Positions 24,579 through 32,767 of a stretch of DNA of 64,000 nt are shown here, in pieces. The stretch is from contig JBBQWZ010000016.1 of assembly GCA_038210135.1 (NCBI GenBank), forward strand, positions 1-64,000, written 5' to 3'. Below the pieces are notes generated by a model that was not told the origin of the DNA, did not search any database, and saw only the letters and a list, made by a program, of their open reading frames with translations. A program made the translations under genes and the position numbers. This DNA is from JBBQWZ01 sp038210135 (GTDB lineage: Bacteria > Acidobacteriota > Terriglobia > Bryobacterales > Bryobacteraceae). Position 1 is the first letter of the stretch. Every line of letters begins with the position of its first letter.

Positions 24579-25448
24579 ATGAAGAAATATTGCGTAGCGG
24601 TGATTGGTCTACTTTGCTCGACGGTGGGGATGGCTCAGACGGTTATCAAACTAGAAGGACTGGACGTCCCAGCCAGGCTGAATCAAGAATTGTTAGGGCA
24701 CCGAAAAGATGGGGTGACCAAGAAGATTCCGGCCACGGCCATCACCTTGTCCAAAGAAATCGTCGTGTTTCCGGGCGACCGCGTAATCCCGCAATTTGTC
24801 GACGGCGGATCCTGGAAGACCAGCATGTACTTCGTCAATCTTGAAAATCACTCTGTCAGCTTCCAGGTATTGTTTTTTGACGATTTCGGCAATGATATGG
24901 TCGTGCCTATCTTCGGGCAAGGTCGGGTGCGGGGGTTGAATGTCACGCTCGATACGGCCGGCAGCATTGAGTTCGAGACCAACGGAACGGCGCCGGACCT
25001 GACACAAGGCTGGGCTCTGCTGTCGCAAACGACCAACGATACCGTCGGCGGTTTAGCTGTTTTCCGCCAATCCATTCCTGGCCGCCCGGATCAGGAAGCG
25101 GTGGTGCCGATCGTGAGCCAGTTCGATAACCACTTTGTCCTTCTGTTCGATAACACCGCGTTTGCGACGGGTATCGCGGTCGCCAACCCGACGACGAATT
25201 CGGTCATTATTCCGGTCACGATCCGTAATCAGGCGGGTCAGGTGATCGATCAGCGCACCATCACCTTGGGATCTTATAGCCATTCGGCATTCGTCCTCGC
25301 CGACATTTGGCCGGCTACCTCCGGCCGGCGGGGTACGATCGAGTTTCAGACGTCCGGCTTTGGAGTGGGCGCTTTGGGACTGCGTTTTAATGGTTCCGCC
25401 TTCACTTCGTTCCACGTTCTTGAGAACGCAAACTGGGCAGTGAAATAG
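24579..25448 (+). CDS. Secreted protein with two beta-sandwich-like repeats, unknown
   Basis: 289 residues; GGAAGAG precedes the ATG. A signal peptide (MKKYCVAVIGLLCSTVGMAQ) is followed by two similar modules of about 110 residues. Each has a string of aromatic/hydrophobic strands and a shared GSIEFETNG / GTIEFQTSG segment: module 1 contains SMYFVNLENHSVSFQVLFFD and QGWALLSQ, module 2 contains VLLFDNTAFATGIAVANPT and GALGLRFNGSAFTSFH. Proteins of this type are common in acidobacteria but unnamed. It is cotranscribed with the next gene, 12 bases away. Confidence 0.75.
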   Translation: MKKYCVAVIGLLCSTVGMAQTVIKLEGLDVPARLNQELLGHRKDGVTKKIPATAITLSKEIVVFPGDRVIPQFVDGGSWKTSMYFVNLENHSVSFQVLFFDDFGNDMVVPIFGQGRVRGLNVTLDTAGSIEFETNGTAPDLTQGWALLSQTTNDTVGGLAVFRQSIPGRPDQEAVVPIVSQFDNHFVLLFDNTAFATGIAVANPTTNSVIIPVTIRNQAGQVIDQRTITLGSYSHSAFVLADIWPATSGRRGTIEFQTSGFGVGALGLRFNGSAFTSFHVLENANWAVK

Positions 25449-25460
25449 GAGTTCTGCAAA

Positions 25461-26426
25461 ATGAATCCGAGGCTAAAGTCCCTAGGGATTGCGTTGTTGA
25501 TGCTGCTGGCTGTTGTGTCCGGGGGACAAGCCCAGCAATCCAGTAGAAGGCCCGCGAATGCGATCGAGCACGGATACGAAATCGGATACCGCGACGGCTT
25601 TGACTTTGGAGCCAACTCGCAGGCAAGCAATCGCGAACAGGACATTGTCAACCAAAAGCTGCGGGCGGCGGACCGGGATTACGTTGCGGCGTACGGTCCA
25701 CAAGAAGAATACCGCCAGGGATACACCGACGGTTTCCGAAGCGGTCTGGACGACGCACGCAATCAAAGGCCATCCCGGCTCAGCCGGTTATTTCCTTCGG
25801 CGTCTTTAAACGAGGCAGACGACCGGAACGGCCGGCGCGACGATCGGATCACGGCCATTCCGCCGGCGGTTCGTTCCAATCCGCCGCGGGACCGGGAAGC
25901 GGGAGCGAGAGCTTTAAGCGCCCGTACCCATGGTTACGAACACGGCTACCAGGAGGGGTATTTATTCGGAAGGACCTCCGAGGCCAGCAACCGCGAACAG
26001 GATATCGTGAACCAAAAGCTGAGAGCCGCGGATCGTGACTTCCAGGAAGTTTACGGGCCTCGCGAAGAATATCGCCAGGGATATGTGGATGGCTTCCGAA
26101 CGGGTCTGGACGACGGCCGCAACAAGACGCGGTTCCGGCTTACGGAGTTGTTGAACGCAAATCCGCCGGATGGTGCAAGACCAGGCCGCGGTGATGTCGG
26201 AAACGACTGGCCCTTCGACCACATTGCGAAGGATTTGGGCTATTGGGACGGCGTGAGTGATGCGATGCAGGATGAGGACAACGGTCGCATGCTGCCCGCA
26301 CGCCGCCATGCGGCGTGGCGCAGCGGGCTGCGAGGCTATCGACCGACGATGGGAACGCAAGCCGCCTATCGGCGCGCCTACCGGATGGCGTATGAGAATG
26401 GCTACGCGGACGGGTCGTCCCGGTAG
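25461..26426 (+). CDS. Secreted Tyr/Gly-rich repeat protein, unknown
   Basis: 321 residues with signal peptide MNPRLKSLGIALLMLLAVVSGGQAQ. Residues 38-101 and 158-221 are near-identical repeats exactly 120 residues apart: each has HGYE-GY, SNREQDIVNQKLRAADRD, EEYRQGY-DGFR-GLDD-RN. A third, shorter DGSSR-ended stretch (YRRAYRMAYENGYADG) closes the chain. The repeated Y-x-x-G-[YF]-x-[DE]-G pattern suggests a helical, aromatic-rich scaffold exported with the upstream gene. The DNA copies are also similar, so the duplication is fairly recent. No family recognised. Confidence 0.72.
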   Translation: MNPRLKSLGIALLMLLAVVSGGQAQQSSRRPANAIEHGYEIGYRDGFDFGANSQASNREQDIVNQKLRAADRDYVAAYGPQEEYRQGYTDGFRSGLDDARNQRPSRLSRLFPSASLNEADDRNGRRDDRITAIPPAVRSNPPRDREAGARALSARTHGYEHGYQEGYLFGRTSEASNREQDIVNQKLRAADRDFQEVYGPREEYRQGYVDGFRTGLDDGRNKTRFRLTELLNANPPDGARPGRGDVGNDWPFDHIAKDLGYWDGVSDAMQDEDNGRMLPARRHAAWRSGLRGYRPTMGTQAAYRRAYRMAYENGYADGSSR

Positions 26427-26701
26427 AACTGAGCAAATCCCCGGCGGAGTCCGCACGTGACGCTGTCAGGCTTGGAGAAGGCGCAAAATTTCGCGCTACT
26501 CCGACTTTGCCTCGGGTGAGGCGGACCCGCTGTGCCCCGTGCTTTGCAAGGCGAGTTGGATTGGCGTGGAGCCTGTTTCTGGCGCTCGCGTTCGGCGAAT
26601 TCTTCCGTCATCGTCATCTAGGCTCTGGCGGCTGAATCTCGAAATTTCAATTGCCTCCGTAACACTCCTGAACTTGACTTGCGTCGGGGGTAGTAGTCAC
26701 T

Positions 26702-29128
26702 ATGGCAACCCCCCGCGTCATCGCAACCTTCCAATCGTCTAATGCTTTCGATCGAATCGCTCCGCGAACCGAATGTCCGGTTTCGGTGGTATTTCGTCGA
26801 CTGGCTCTCGTTCTCGCCTTCACGGCGGGCGCCTTTGGACAGCGCGGCCCGCAGCTGGTGCCGCTCAAACAAATTCCGATACCGCAGCCCACTGGCCTCG
26901 CAACGTACGTGAAAGATCAGGCGTCTTTGGTCATTCTGGGGAAAGCTTTCTTCTGGGATTTGCAGGTTGCGAGCGATGGAAAAACGGCCTGTGCGAGCTG
27001 CCACTTCCACGCCGGAGCGGATCACCGGGCGAAAAACATTCTGGCTCCGGCACAGGCAGCGACCGCCACCGTCGCACGGAATCAAACCGTAACCGCTTCC
27101 ACGTTTCCGTTCCATCAGCTCGCGAACGTCGGGAATAATAATTCCACAGTGCTAAAGGACACCCGCCAGGTGGCCGGATCCGCAGGCGTTCTCCCGCGAA
27201 AATTCCTCGGCGTGGATGCGGGCAGCCCAGCCGAAAACGGCGCCGACATAACGGGCGCGGTTTCTTCCGTGGGCGGCTTGAATCTCCGTCAGGTCGGCAA
27301 CCGGAATTCGCCGTCGGTGATTAACGCCGTCTTCAACGTCCGCAATTTCTGGGATGGACGCGCGAGTCGGCTATTCAGCGGTGCGACGCCATTTGGCGCG
27401 TCGGATTCCGGGCTGAACGCGGTGGCGTTTCGTAATGGGCAGTTCATCAGGGAAGCGGTGGCGATCAACAATGCGAGCCTGGCGTCGCAGGCGGTGGGTC
27501 CGCCGATGAACACGGCGGAAATGTCGTACGACGGGCGTTCGTGGCCGTTGCTCGGCAGGAAACTGCTGGCGCTGGTCCCGCTGGCGAATCAGCTGGTCGC
27601 ACCGGACGACGGCGTGCTCGGCGCGCTGGCAAACGCCTCCGGCAATGGATTGAAGTCCAGCGTCACTTACTCTTCCCTCATCAAGGCGGCGTTCCAACCG
27701 GACTACTGGAGCGGGACCGCGCTAGTCGATGGCCAACTGACGCAGATCGAAGCGAATTTTTCGCTCTTCTGGGGCCTGGCGATTCTGGCGTACGAGTCCA
27801 CTTTGGTCTCCGACAATACCAGGCTCGACCAGTTCTTGAGTGGCAATCCGCAGGCGCTGTCCGCGCTTGAGCAGCAAGGTCTTCAGGTTTTCCAGCGCAA
27901 CAATTCTCAGTGCACCCAGTGTCACCAGGGCACGGAGTTTACCGGAGCGTCATTCAGCAATTCCGCAAACACAGCCGTGACAAACAACGATCCCGACAAC
28001 ATTGGGTTTTTCAGAACTGGCGTGTCGCCGATTACGGATGATGTCGGGCTGGGCGGAAGCGACGATTTCGGACGGGCCCTGTTTACGGCATCGCCGGCCA
28101 GGGCCAACGGAACGTTCAAGTCGCCCGGTCTGCGGAATGTAGAGTTCACCGGTCCGTATTTCCACGACGGCGGCCAGGCGACGCTCGACCAGGTGGTCCA
28201 GTTTTATGCTCGCAACGGCGATTTTCCCGGCGGTGGAAACGTTGGACCGGGCATTGGCCAGATCAATTTATCGGGTGCCGACCGTACGGCGTTAGTGGCC
28301 TTTCTGAAGGCGCTCAGCGACGATCGAGTCCGCTTTGAACAGGCGCCCTTCGATCATCCGGCGTTGTGTGTTTCGAATGGAGCGAACGAAGTGGCGCCCG
28401 GGATTCTCGCGGCCGATACCACGGACGCGCGTTTTCGAGCGAGCGCGGTGGAGACGTTTGCGTTGATCCCGGCGGTGGGCAAAGCAGGGAACAGCGTTCC
28501 GCTACAGACCTTCGAAGAATTGCTCGCGGGAATCGGTAGCGACGGATCGCGCGCGCACTCCTTAGGTGAGGTTTGCAGCGCGTCGGCATTGGTGTCGGGT
28601 CCGCGGATCGACGCGGTAACGAATGCGGCGACGTTTCTGGTGGGCGCGGTTTCGCCGGGCGAGATCGTGACACTGTTCGGCGCGAATCTAACTGCCAGTG
28701 TGACGTTCGACGGCACGCCCGCCACCATCGTCTCGGCTTCGTCCGCGCAGGTGAGCGTTACGGTTCCCTACGGCGTATCGGGGTCCACGACGACGCTGCA
28801 AATGGGGACCACTTCAATACAGCTTGCACTGGTTTCGTCGGCGCCTGGAATTTTCGCGGTCGTACCGGCGGGGTCCGGCTTGCTGACGCTGTACTCGACC
28901 GGCGGCGGTGTGCTCTCGAAGGATCCCCTTCCGCGAATCACGCTGAACACGATCGTGACGGTGAACGGTCAAACGGCGGAGGTCCTGTACGCGGGCATTG
29001 CGCCCGGCCTGGTCGAAGGCGCGAACCAAATCAACGTGCGGATACCGGCGGCGATCTCGACGGGTTCGCTGAGCGTCGTGCTATCGATCGGCTCGTCGAG
29101 CAGCAAGCCATTCGTTTTCGTTCCCTAG
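26702..29128 (+). CDS. Di-heme cytochrome c peroxidase-like protein fused to a TIGR03437-like domain
   Basis: 808 residues from ATG 26702; GTG 26786 is an alternative that starts at the leader VVFRRLALVLAFTAGAFGQ. Two c-type heme motifs are present, CASCH (97-101) and CTQCH (404-408), in a MauG/CcpA-type fold, with FRNGQF, NSPSVINAVFN and FKSPGLRNVEFTGPYFHDGG as family markers. Periplasmic CCPs reduce H2O2 with electrons from cytochromes or modify proteins. From about residue 640 a Solibacter-type C-terminal domain starts (AVSPGEIVTLFGANL, YAGIAPGLVEGANQINVRIP), likely an Ig-like cell-surface module. The fusion is unusual. Confidence 0.85.
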   Translation: MATPRVIATFQSSNAFDRIAPRTECPVSVVFRRLALVLAFTAGAFGQRGPQLVPLKQIPIPQPTGLATYVKDQASLVILGKAFFWDLQVASDGKTACASCHFHAGADHRAKNILAPAQAATATVARNQTVTASTFPFHQLANVGNNNSTVLKDTRQVAGSAGVLPRKFLGVDAGSPAENGADITGAVSSVGGLNLRQVGNRNSPSVINAVFNVRNFWDGRASRLFSGATPFGASDSGLNAVAFRNGQFIREAVAINNASLASQAVGPPMNTAEMSYDGRSWPLLGRKLLALVPLANQLVAPDDGVLGALANASGNGLKSSVTYSSLIKAAFQPDYWSGTALVDGQLTQIEANFSLFWGLAILAYESTLVSDNTRLDQFLSGNPQALSALEQQGLQVFQRNNSQCTQCHQGTEFTGASFSNSANTAVTNNDPDNIGFFRTGVSPITDDVGLGGSDDFGRALFTASPARANGTFKSPGLRNVEFTGPYFHDGGQATLDQVVQFYARNGDFPGGGNVGPGIGQINLSGADRTALVAFLKALSDDRVRFEQAPFDHPALCVSNGANEVAPGILAADTTDARFRASAVETFALIPAVGKAGNSVPLQTFEELLAGIGSDGSRAHSLGEVCSASALVSGPRIDAVTNAATFLVGAVSPGEIVTLFGANLTASVTFDGTPATIVSASSAQVSVTVPYGVSGSTTTLQMGTTSIQLALVSSAPGIFAVVPAGSGLLTLYSTGGGVLSKDPLPRITLNTIVTVNGQTAEVLYAGIAPGLVEGANQINVRIPAAISTGSLSVVLSIGSSSSKPFVFVP

Positions 29129-29194
29129 CGCACTGGCGCCCAGTGGCATAGGCCTCCGGCTTGTGCATCGATCCGGCTGAAACCACGGGGCACT

Positions 29195-29519
29195 TTCCTC
29201 AAGGTTGTGCGACCGGCCGTTGTGCAAGCGCCCGGCGACGGCATTGCCCACACCCCGGCTGAATACGCGGCGCTGCCGCAAAATATCCGCCGCGATCGAG
29301 GCTGACAATTACTCGTTGGCCGGCGTCGTCGCCAAACTCGAACAGTCCGCGGCGCGAGCTCTCGGGAAGGAGACGGCCGTTTGCCTTTCGACGGGCACTC
29401 TTGCGAATCACCTCGCCGGTCTGCGCCTGGGTGCGCCCAGGAACGACCGCTTTACAGTGTCTGTGAACGAGACCTAGGCTCGGGTTGCGCCGGAAGAGAT
29501 CGTCGCGCGCCTTCGCTGA
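29195..29519 (+). pseudogene. Decayed threonine-aldolase-like (beta-eliminating lyase) gene
   Basis: In one frame the DNA reads GDGIAHTPAEYAALPQNI. About 10 codons on, the neighbouring frame continues as ISAAIEADNYSLAGVVAKLE then STGTLANHLAGLRLG, the PLP-dependent lyase start (D-x-YS-x-GG-V-x-x-LE, TGT-ANHL). It then jumps to NDRFTVSVNET, a TAG stop at 29475, and after it, in frame, ARVAPEEIVARLR ending at 29519, the usual C-terminus. So there is a frameshift near 29280, a large internal deletion and a nonsense codon. The lysine-bearing centre is gone, so no activity is possible. Confidence 0.65.
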
Positions 29520-29573
29520 ACAGCGGCATTTGGCGGCTTAAATGCGCTATGCTACGCCAAGAATAGACTGCTT

Positions 29574-30821
29574 ATGAAACTTTCGACTCTTCTTGTTTCG
29601 ATCTTGATCACGGTTAGCGCGGCATTCCCGCAGGCGGTGGCGGATCCGGCGTTCTCTCCCCAGCGGCTGGCTCGCATCGACAAACTGCTGCAAGAGTACG
29701 TCGATCAAAATAAGATCGCGGGAGCGGTGGCGCTGGTGCTCCATGACGGCAAACCGGTGTACGAGAAGGCGGTCGGCTGGAGCGACAAAGAAGCCGGACG
29801 CAAGATGACCGTCAACACCGTCTTCCGCATCGCCTCGCAGACCAAGGCGATTACCAGCACTGCCGTGATGGCCTTAGTCGAAGAAGGGAAGATCGGCTTG
29901 AACGAGCCCGTTGGCCATTTCATTCCAACCTTCACGAAGACGATGGTCGCCGTCCAGAACGGCACCGACGTATCGATCGTTCCGGCGAATCGGCCGATTA
30001 CGATTCAGGATCTGCTGACCCACACCGCCGGAATTTCCTACGGAACGAATCGCCACGTTGCGGCGATGTACGAGCCGAAGGGGCTGGGTCCAGCGGCGGG
30101 AAGCGGATGGTATACGGCGGACAAGGACGAACCGATTTGCGACACGATGGAGCGGCTTGGCACGCTGCCGTTTGTCGCCCAGCCGGGCGAGGCGTTCGTG
30201 TATGGCTACAACACCGACATCCTCGGATGCGTGGTTGAGAAGGCGTCCGGAATGCCGCTTGATGAATTCATTCGGACGCGCATCACGGGTCCGCTGGGTT
30301 TGAAGGATACGCGCTTCTTCATTCCGACGGCCGAACGAGAACGGCTGGCCGCGGTGTATGCCAGCGGTTCGGACGGCGCGATCGTGCGGGCGGCTGAGGG
30401 ATCGAAGGGGCAAGGGTCGTATGTGGATGGTCCGAGGAAAAGCTTCGCGGGCGGCGCCGGGCTCACTTCGACCGCGCGCGACTATGCTCGCTTCCTCGAA
30501 ATGATCCGCAACGGCGGAGCGCTGGGCGGAGTGCGGATCCTGGCTCCGCGGACGGTGGAATTGATGACGACGAATCAGTCGGGCACGCTGCACTCGATGA
30601 CCGGTTTAGGTTTCGGACTGGGGTTTCAAACGGTGGATCGCTACGGCGCAAGCGGCATGGCCGGCGTCGGCGCGTTTGGCTGGGGCGGGGCCTACGGCAC
30701 GACATACCAGGTGGATCGCCAAAGTCACACAGTGATCACGCTGATGATCCAGTTGATGCCGAACGCGACGGACATTCAGGCCAAGTATTCGACGCTGGTG
30801 TATCAGGCGCTGGTGAAGTAG
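29574..30821 (+). CDS. Secreted serine hydrolase (beta-lactamase class C/esterase family)
   Basis: 415 residues with signal peptide (MKLSTLLVSILITVSAAFPQ). The class C fold motifs are present: catalytic Ser88 and Lys91 in RIASQTKAITSTAVM, tyrosine in FVYGYNTDILG, and late FGWGGAYGTTYQVD for the third motif region. HTAGISYG and GPLGLKDTRF are usual for EstB-like esterases and D-aminopeptidases. The role is probably ester or peptide hydrolysis at the cell surface; beta-lactam hydrolysis is not implied. Monocistronic, 54 bases after the lyase pseudogene. Confidence 0.88.
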   Translation: MKLSTLLVSILITVSAAFPQAVADPAFSPQRLARIDKLLQEYVDQNKIAGAVALVLHDGKPVYEKAVGWSDKEAGRKMTVNTVFRIASQTKAITSTAVMALVEEGKIGLNEPVGHFIPTFTKTMVAVQNGTDVSIVPANRPITIQDLLTHTAGISYGTNRHVAAMYEPKGLGPAAGSGWYTADKDEPICDTMERLGTLPFVAQPGEAFVYGYNTDILGCVVEKASGMPLDEFIRTRITGPLGLKDTRFFIPTAERERLAAVYASGSDGAIVRAAEGSKGQGSYVDGPRKSFAGGAGLTSTARDYARFLEMIRNGGALGGVRILAPRTVELMTTNQSGTLHSMTGLGFGLGFQTVDRYGASGMAGVGAFGWGGAYGTTYQVDRQSHTVITLMIQLMPNATDIQAKYSTLVYQALVK

Positions 30822-30877
30822 CGGCACAAACGCGCATCGCGCATGACTTCCGGAAACTGGCTTACACTGAAGCCGCA

Positions 30878-31159
30878 ATGGTTTTCAGCAAGCGTCTGCG
30901 CGAGGGCGTGCGGAACGGAAGCATCACGACGAGCGTGCGGATCTGGCAGTCCCCGCGTGTCACCGCGGGCCGCCGCTACCGCATGGAGGATGGCGAAATC
31001 GAAGTGGATTCCATCGAGGAGATCTCGCTCCAGCAGATCACGCATCCGCTGGCGCTCGAATCCGGCTTTCTGGGCGTGATCGATCTATTGAAGGTCGCCA
31101 AGCATGGCAAAGGCGACAACGTATATCTGGTGCGCTTTCACTTTATCGGTCCAGCCTGA
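30878..31159 (+). CDS. ASCH-domain-like protein
   Basis: 93 residues (MVFSKRLREGVRNGSITTSVRIW). The order of a V..G..TT.R.W start, a G..Y...DG.I.V..I..I centre (RRYRMEDGEIEVDSIEEISL) and an LA..SGF.G..DLL end (PLALESGFLGVIDLLKVAKHG) matches the small PUA-like ASCH fold. ASCH proteins bind RNA or act as nucleoside deacetylases, so an RNA-related role is inferred. It follows the serine hydrolase by 56 bases on the same strand. A longer frame from 30843 does not fit this reading. Confidence 0.6.
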   Translation: MVFSKRLREGVRNGSITTSVRIWQSPRVTAGRRYRMEDGEIEVDSIEEISLQQITHPLALESGFLGVIDLLKVAKHGKGDNVYLVRFHFIGPA

Positions 31160-31269
31160 ACAGAATGGAACGCCGGATTTCTCGCACCGAGCTCATGGAC
31201 CGCTCCGCCTCGATGGTCGTACCCGGCGGTAGTTGAACTGCGCCGTAAGAGGCAGGCCGCATTGATCGC

Positions 31270-31998
31270 TTACCAGGGAAGTTCAGCGCCCATGTGAAGG
31301 AAGCGGCCATTCGGACCGTCCGGCCCGATCAGCGCCAGAGCGACGCTGGTCTTGGCACCATCGGGGATCTCCATTGGAGCATTTTCGCCGCCCATCTCCG
31401 TCTTGACCCAGCCGGGGTGCGCGGAATTTACTTTGATATTCGTGCCCTTCAATTCGGCGGCGAGGTGGATCGTGAAGGCGTTCAGCGCGCTTTTTGATGC
31501 GTCGTAGGCAAACGCCTTGAAGGACGCGATCGGACTGTTGGGGTCCGCGTGCAGGGTGAGCGAGCCAAGGATGCTCGACAGGTTCACGATCCGCCCGGCG
31601 TCGCTTTTCTTCAGCAGCGGGAGGAACTCGCGCGTCACCGCGATGACCGAGAACAGATTCGTGCCGAAGAAATGTTGCAGTTCCGCTTCGGTGGTTTCGA
31701 TGGTCTTGACATCGATCGCGCCGACGCCGGCGTTGTTGATGAGGATGTCGAGCTTGCCAAACTTTTCGGCTACAAAGCGCCCGGCTGCCTTGCGGTCGGC
31801 GTCGCTAGTGACGTCCAGTTGGACCGGATAGACTTCGATGCCTTCGGCTTTAAGCGCCTCGGCCGTTTCCTGAGCGGCGCTACTCGACCGGGCGGCCGCG
31901 ACGATAATAATTCCTTGTTTTCCCAGTTGTTTCGCGGTTTCGAGGCCGATGCCTCGATTGGAGCCTGTGATGAGCGCGATCTTTTTGCCGGATGCCAT
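31270..31998 (-). CDS. Short-chain dehydrogenase/reductase
   Basis: 242 residues from ATG 31998 (MASGKKIALITGSNRGIGLE). Classical SDR features: TGxxxGIG nucleotide loop (TGSNRGIG), NNAG (DILINNAGVGAID), catalytic Ser in NLSSILG, and Y-x3-K in FAYDASKSALNAF. It most likely reduces a carbonyl substrate with NAD(P)H. Length is normal. Basic and Ser-rich ARSSSAA after beta-2 hints at NADP preference. The product, pathway and substrate are not visible from context. It is a neighbour of the futalosine hydrolase on the same strand, 49 bases downstream. Confidence 0.9.
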   Translation of the reverse strand: MASGKKIALITGSNRGIGLETAKQLGKQGIIIVAAARSSSAAQETAEALKAEGIEVYPVQLDVTSDADRKAAGRFVAEKFGKLDILINNAGVGAIDVKTIETTEAELQHFFGTNLFSVIAVTREFLPLLKKSDAGRIVNLSSILGSLTLHADPNSPIASFKAFAYDASKSALNAFTIHLAAELKGTNIKVNSAHPGWVKTEMGGENAPMEIPDGAKTSVALALIGPDGPNGRFLHMGAELPW

Positions 31999-32047
31999 TG
32001 TGTAGTAGAACCTCACCTAGGCTGATGCGGCGGAAGCCGTTAACGAT

Positions 32048-32671
32048 TCAGTTCTGCCGGATCCAATGAAGCAAAGATTCCTGCGCCGCGGTCGCGGCCT
32101 CTTGCACTCGCCATGACTCGCGGTCGCGTTTTCCAGCGCGATTGCTGATGCCCCGGATTTCCCCGCACGGGATGCCGGACAAGCGGGCGACGTGCGCAAT
32201 GGCGGCGCCTTCCATATTCTCGACGGACCCGCCCGTCCGCGACGCGAGGCGATTCGCCCCCTCCTCCGTGCCCGAGCAGGTATTGACGGTAACGAAGCGT
32301 GCGCGCCTCTCGCCCGGGAAGATCTGCATCGGCAGGATATTGTAAACAGGTTCGGCCTCTGCGATGAGAGGAAAGCCGATGTCTTGCATGTCGAGGAAGC
32401 CTTCGGGCGAGTCTGCGCCGAGATCGCCGTAGCATTCCGATTCGGCGCAAACGGTGTCGCCGATGCATAGGCCGCCGTCGTCAAAGGCGTTTGGATAGGC
32501 TCCGGCGATTCCGCAGACGATGATGGCGCGGACGGGCTCGCGTGCAAGTGCTCGAGTCAGCGCGTAGGCGGCGTTCACCGCTCCAACGCCCGTGACGAGC
32601 ACGTTGCTGTGTGGACGCAGAAGCGCGCCCTCGAACTCCGTCGCGACGCAGACCAGCAAATCGACCGGCAC
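32048..32671 (-). CDS. mqnB: Futalosine hydrolase (MqnB)
   Basis: 207 residues, GTG start. Nucleoside-phosphorylase-like fold with family markers: VCVATEFEGALL at the start, VTGVGAVNAAYAL, GDTVCAESECYGDLG, PEGFLDMQDIGFP, and ENMEGAAIAHVARLSGIPCGEIRGISN. It hydrolyses futalosine to dehypoxanthine futalosine in the menaquinone route used by bacteria lacking the Men pathway. Other mqn genes are not in the window. It lies downstream of the Xaa-Pro peptidase gene on the same strand (96 bases), with no clear functional link. Confidence 0.88.
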   Translation of the reverse strand: MPVDLLVCVATEFEGALLRPHSNVLVTGVGAVNAAYALTRALAREPVRAIIVCGIAGAYPNAFDDGGLCIGDTVCAESECYGDLGADSPEGFLDMQDIGFPLIAEAEPVYNILPMQIFPGERRARFVTVNTCSGTEEGANRLASRTGGSVENMEGAAIAHVARLSGIPCGEIRGISNRAGKRDRESWRVQEAATAAQESLLHWIRQN

Positions 32672-32767
32672 GTGAGTCAGGGTAGCAGAGGGCGCGATGG
32701 CGACCGTCGACGGGGCTTGGCCGCGAGAGGAACGCGTTTCTGAAGCAGGGCGGAATCGCGCGGCTTC

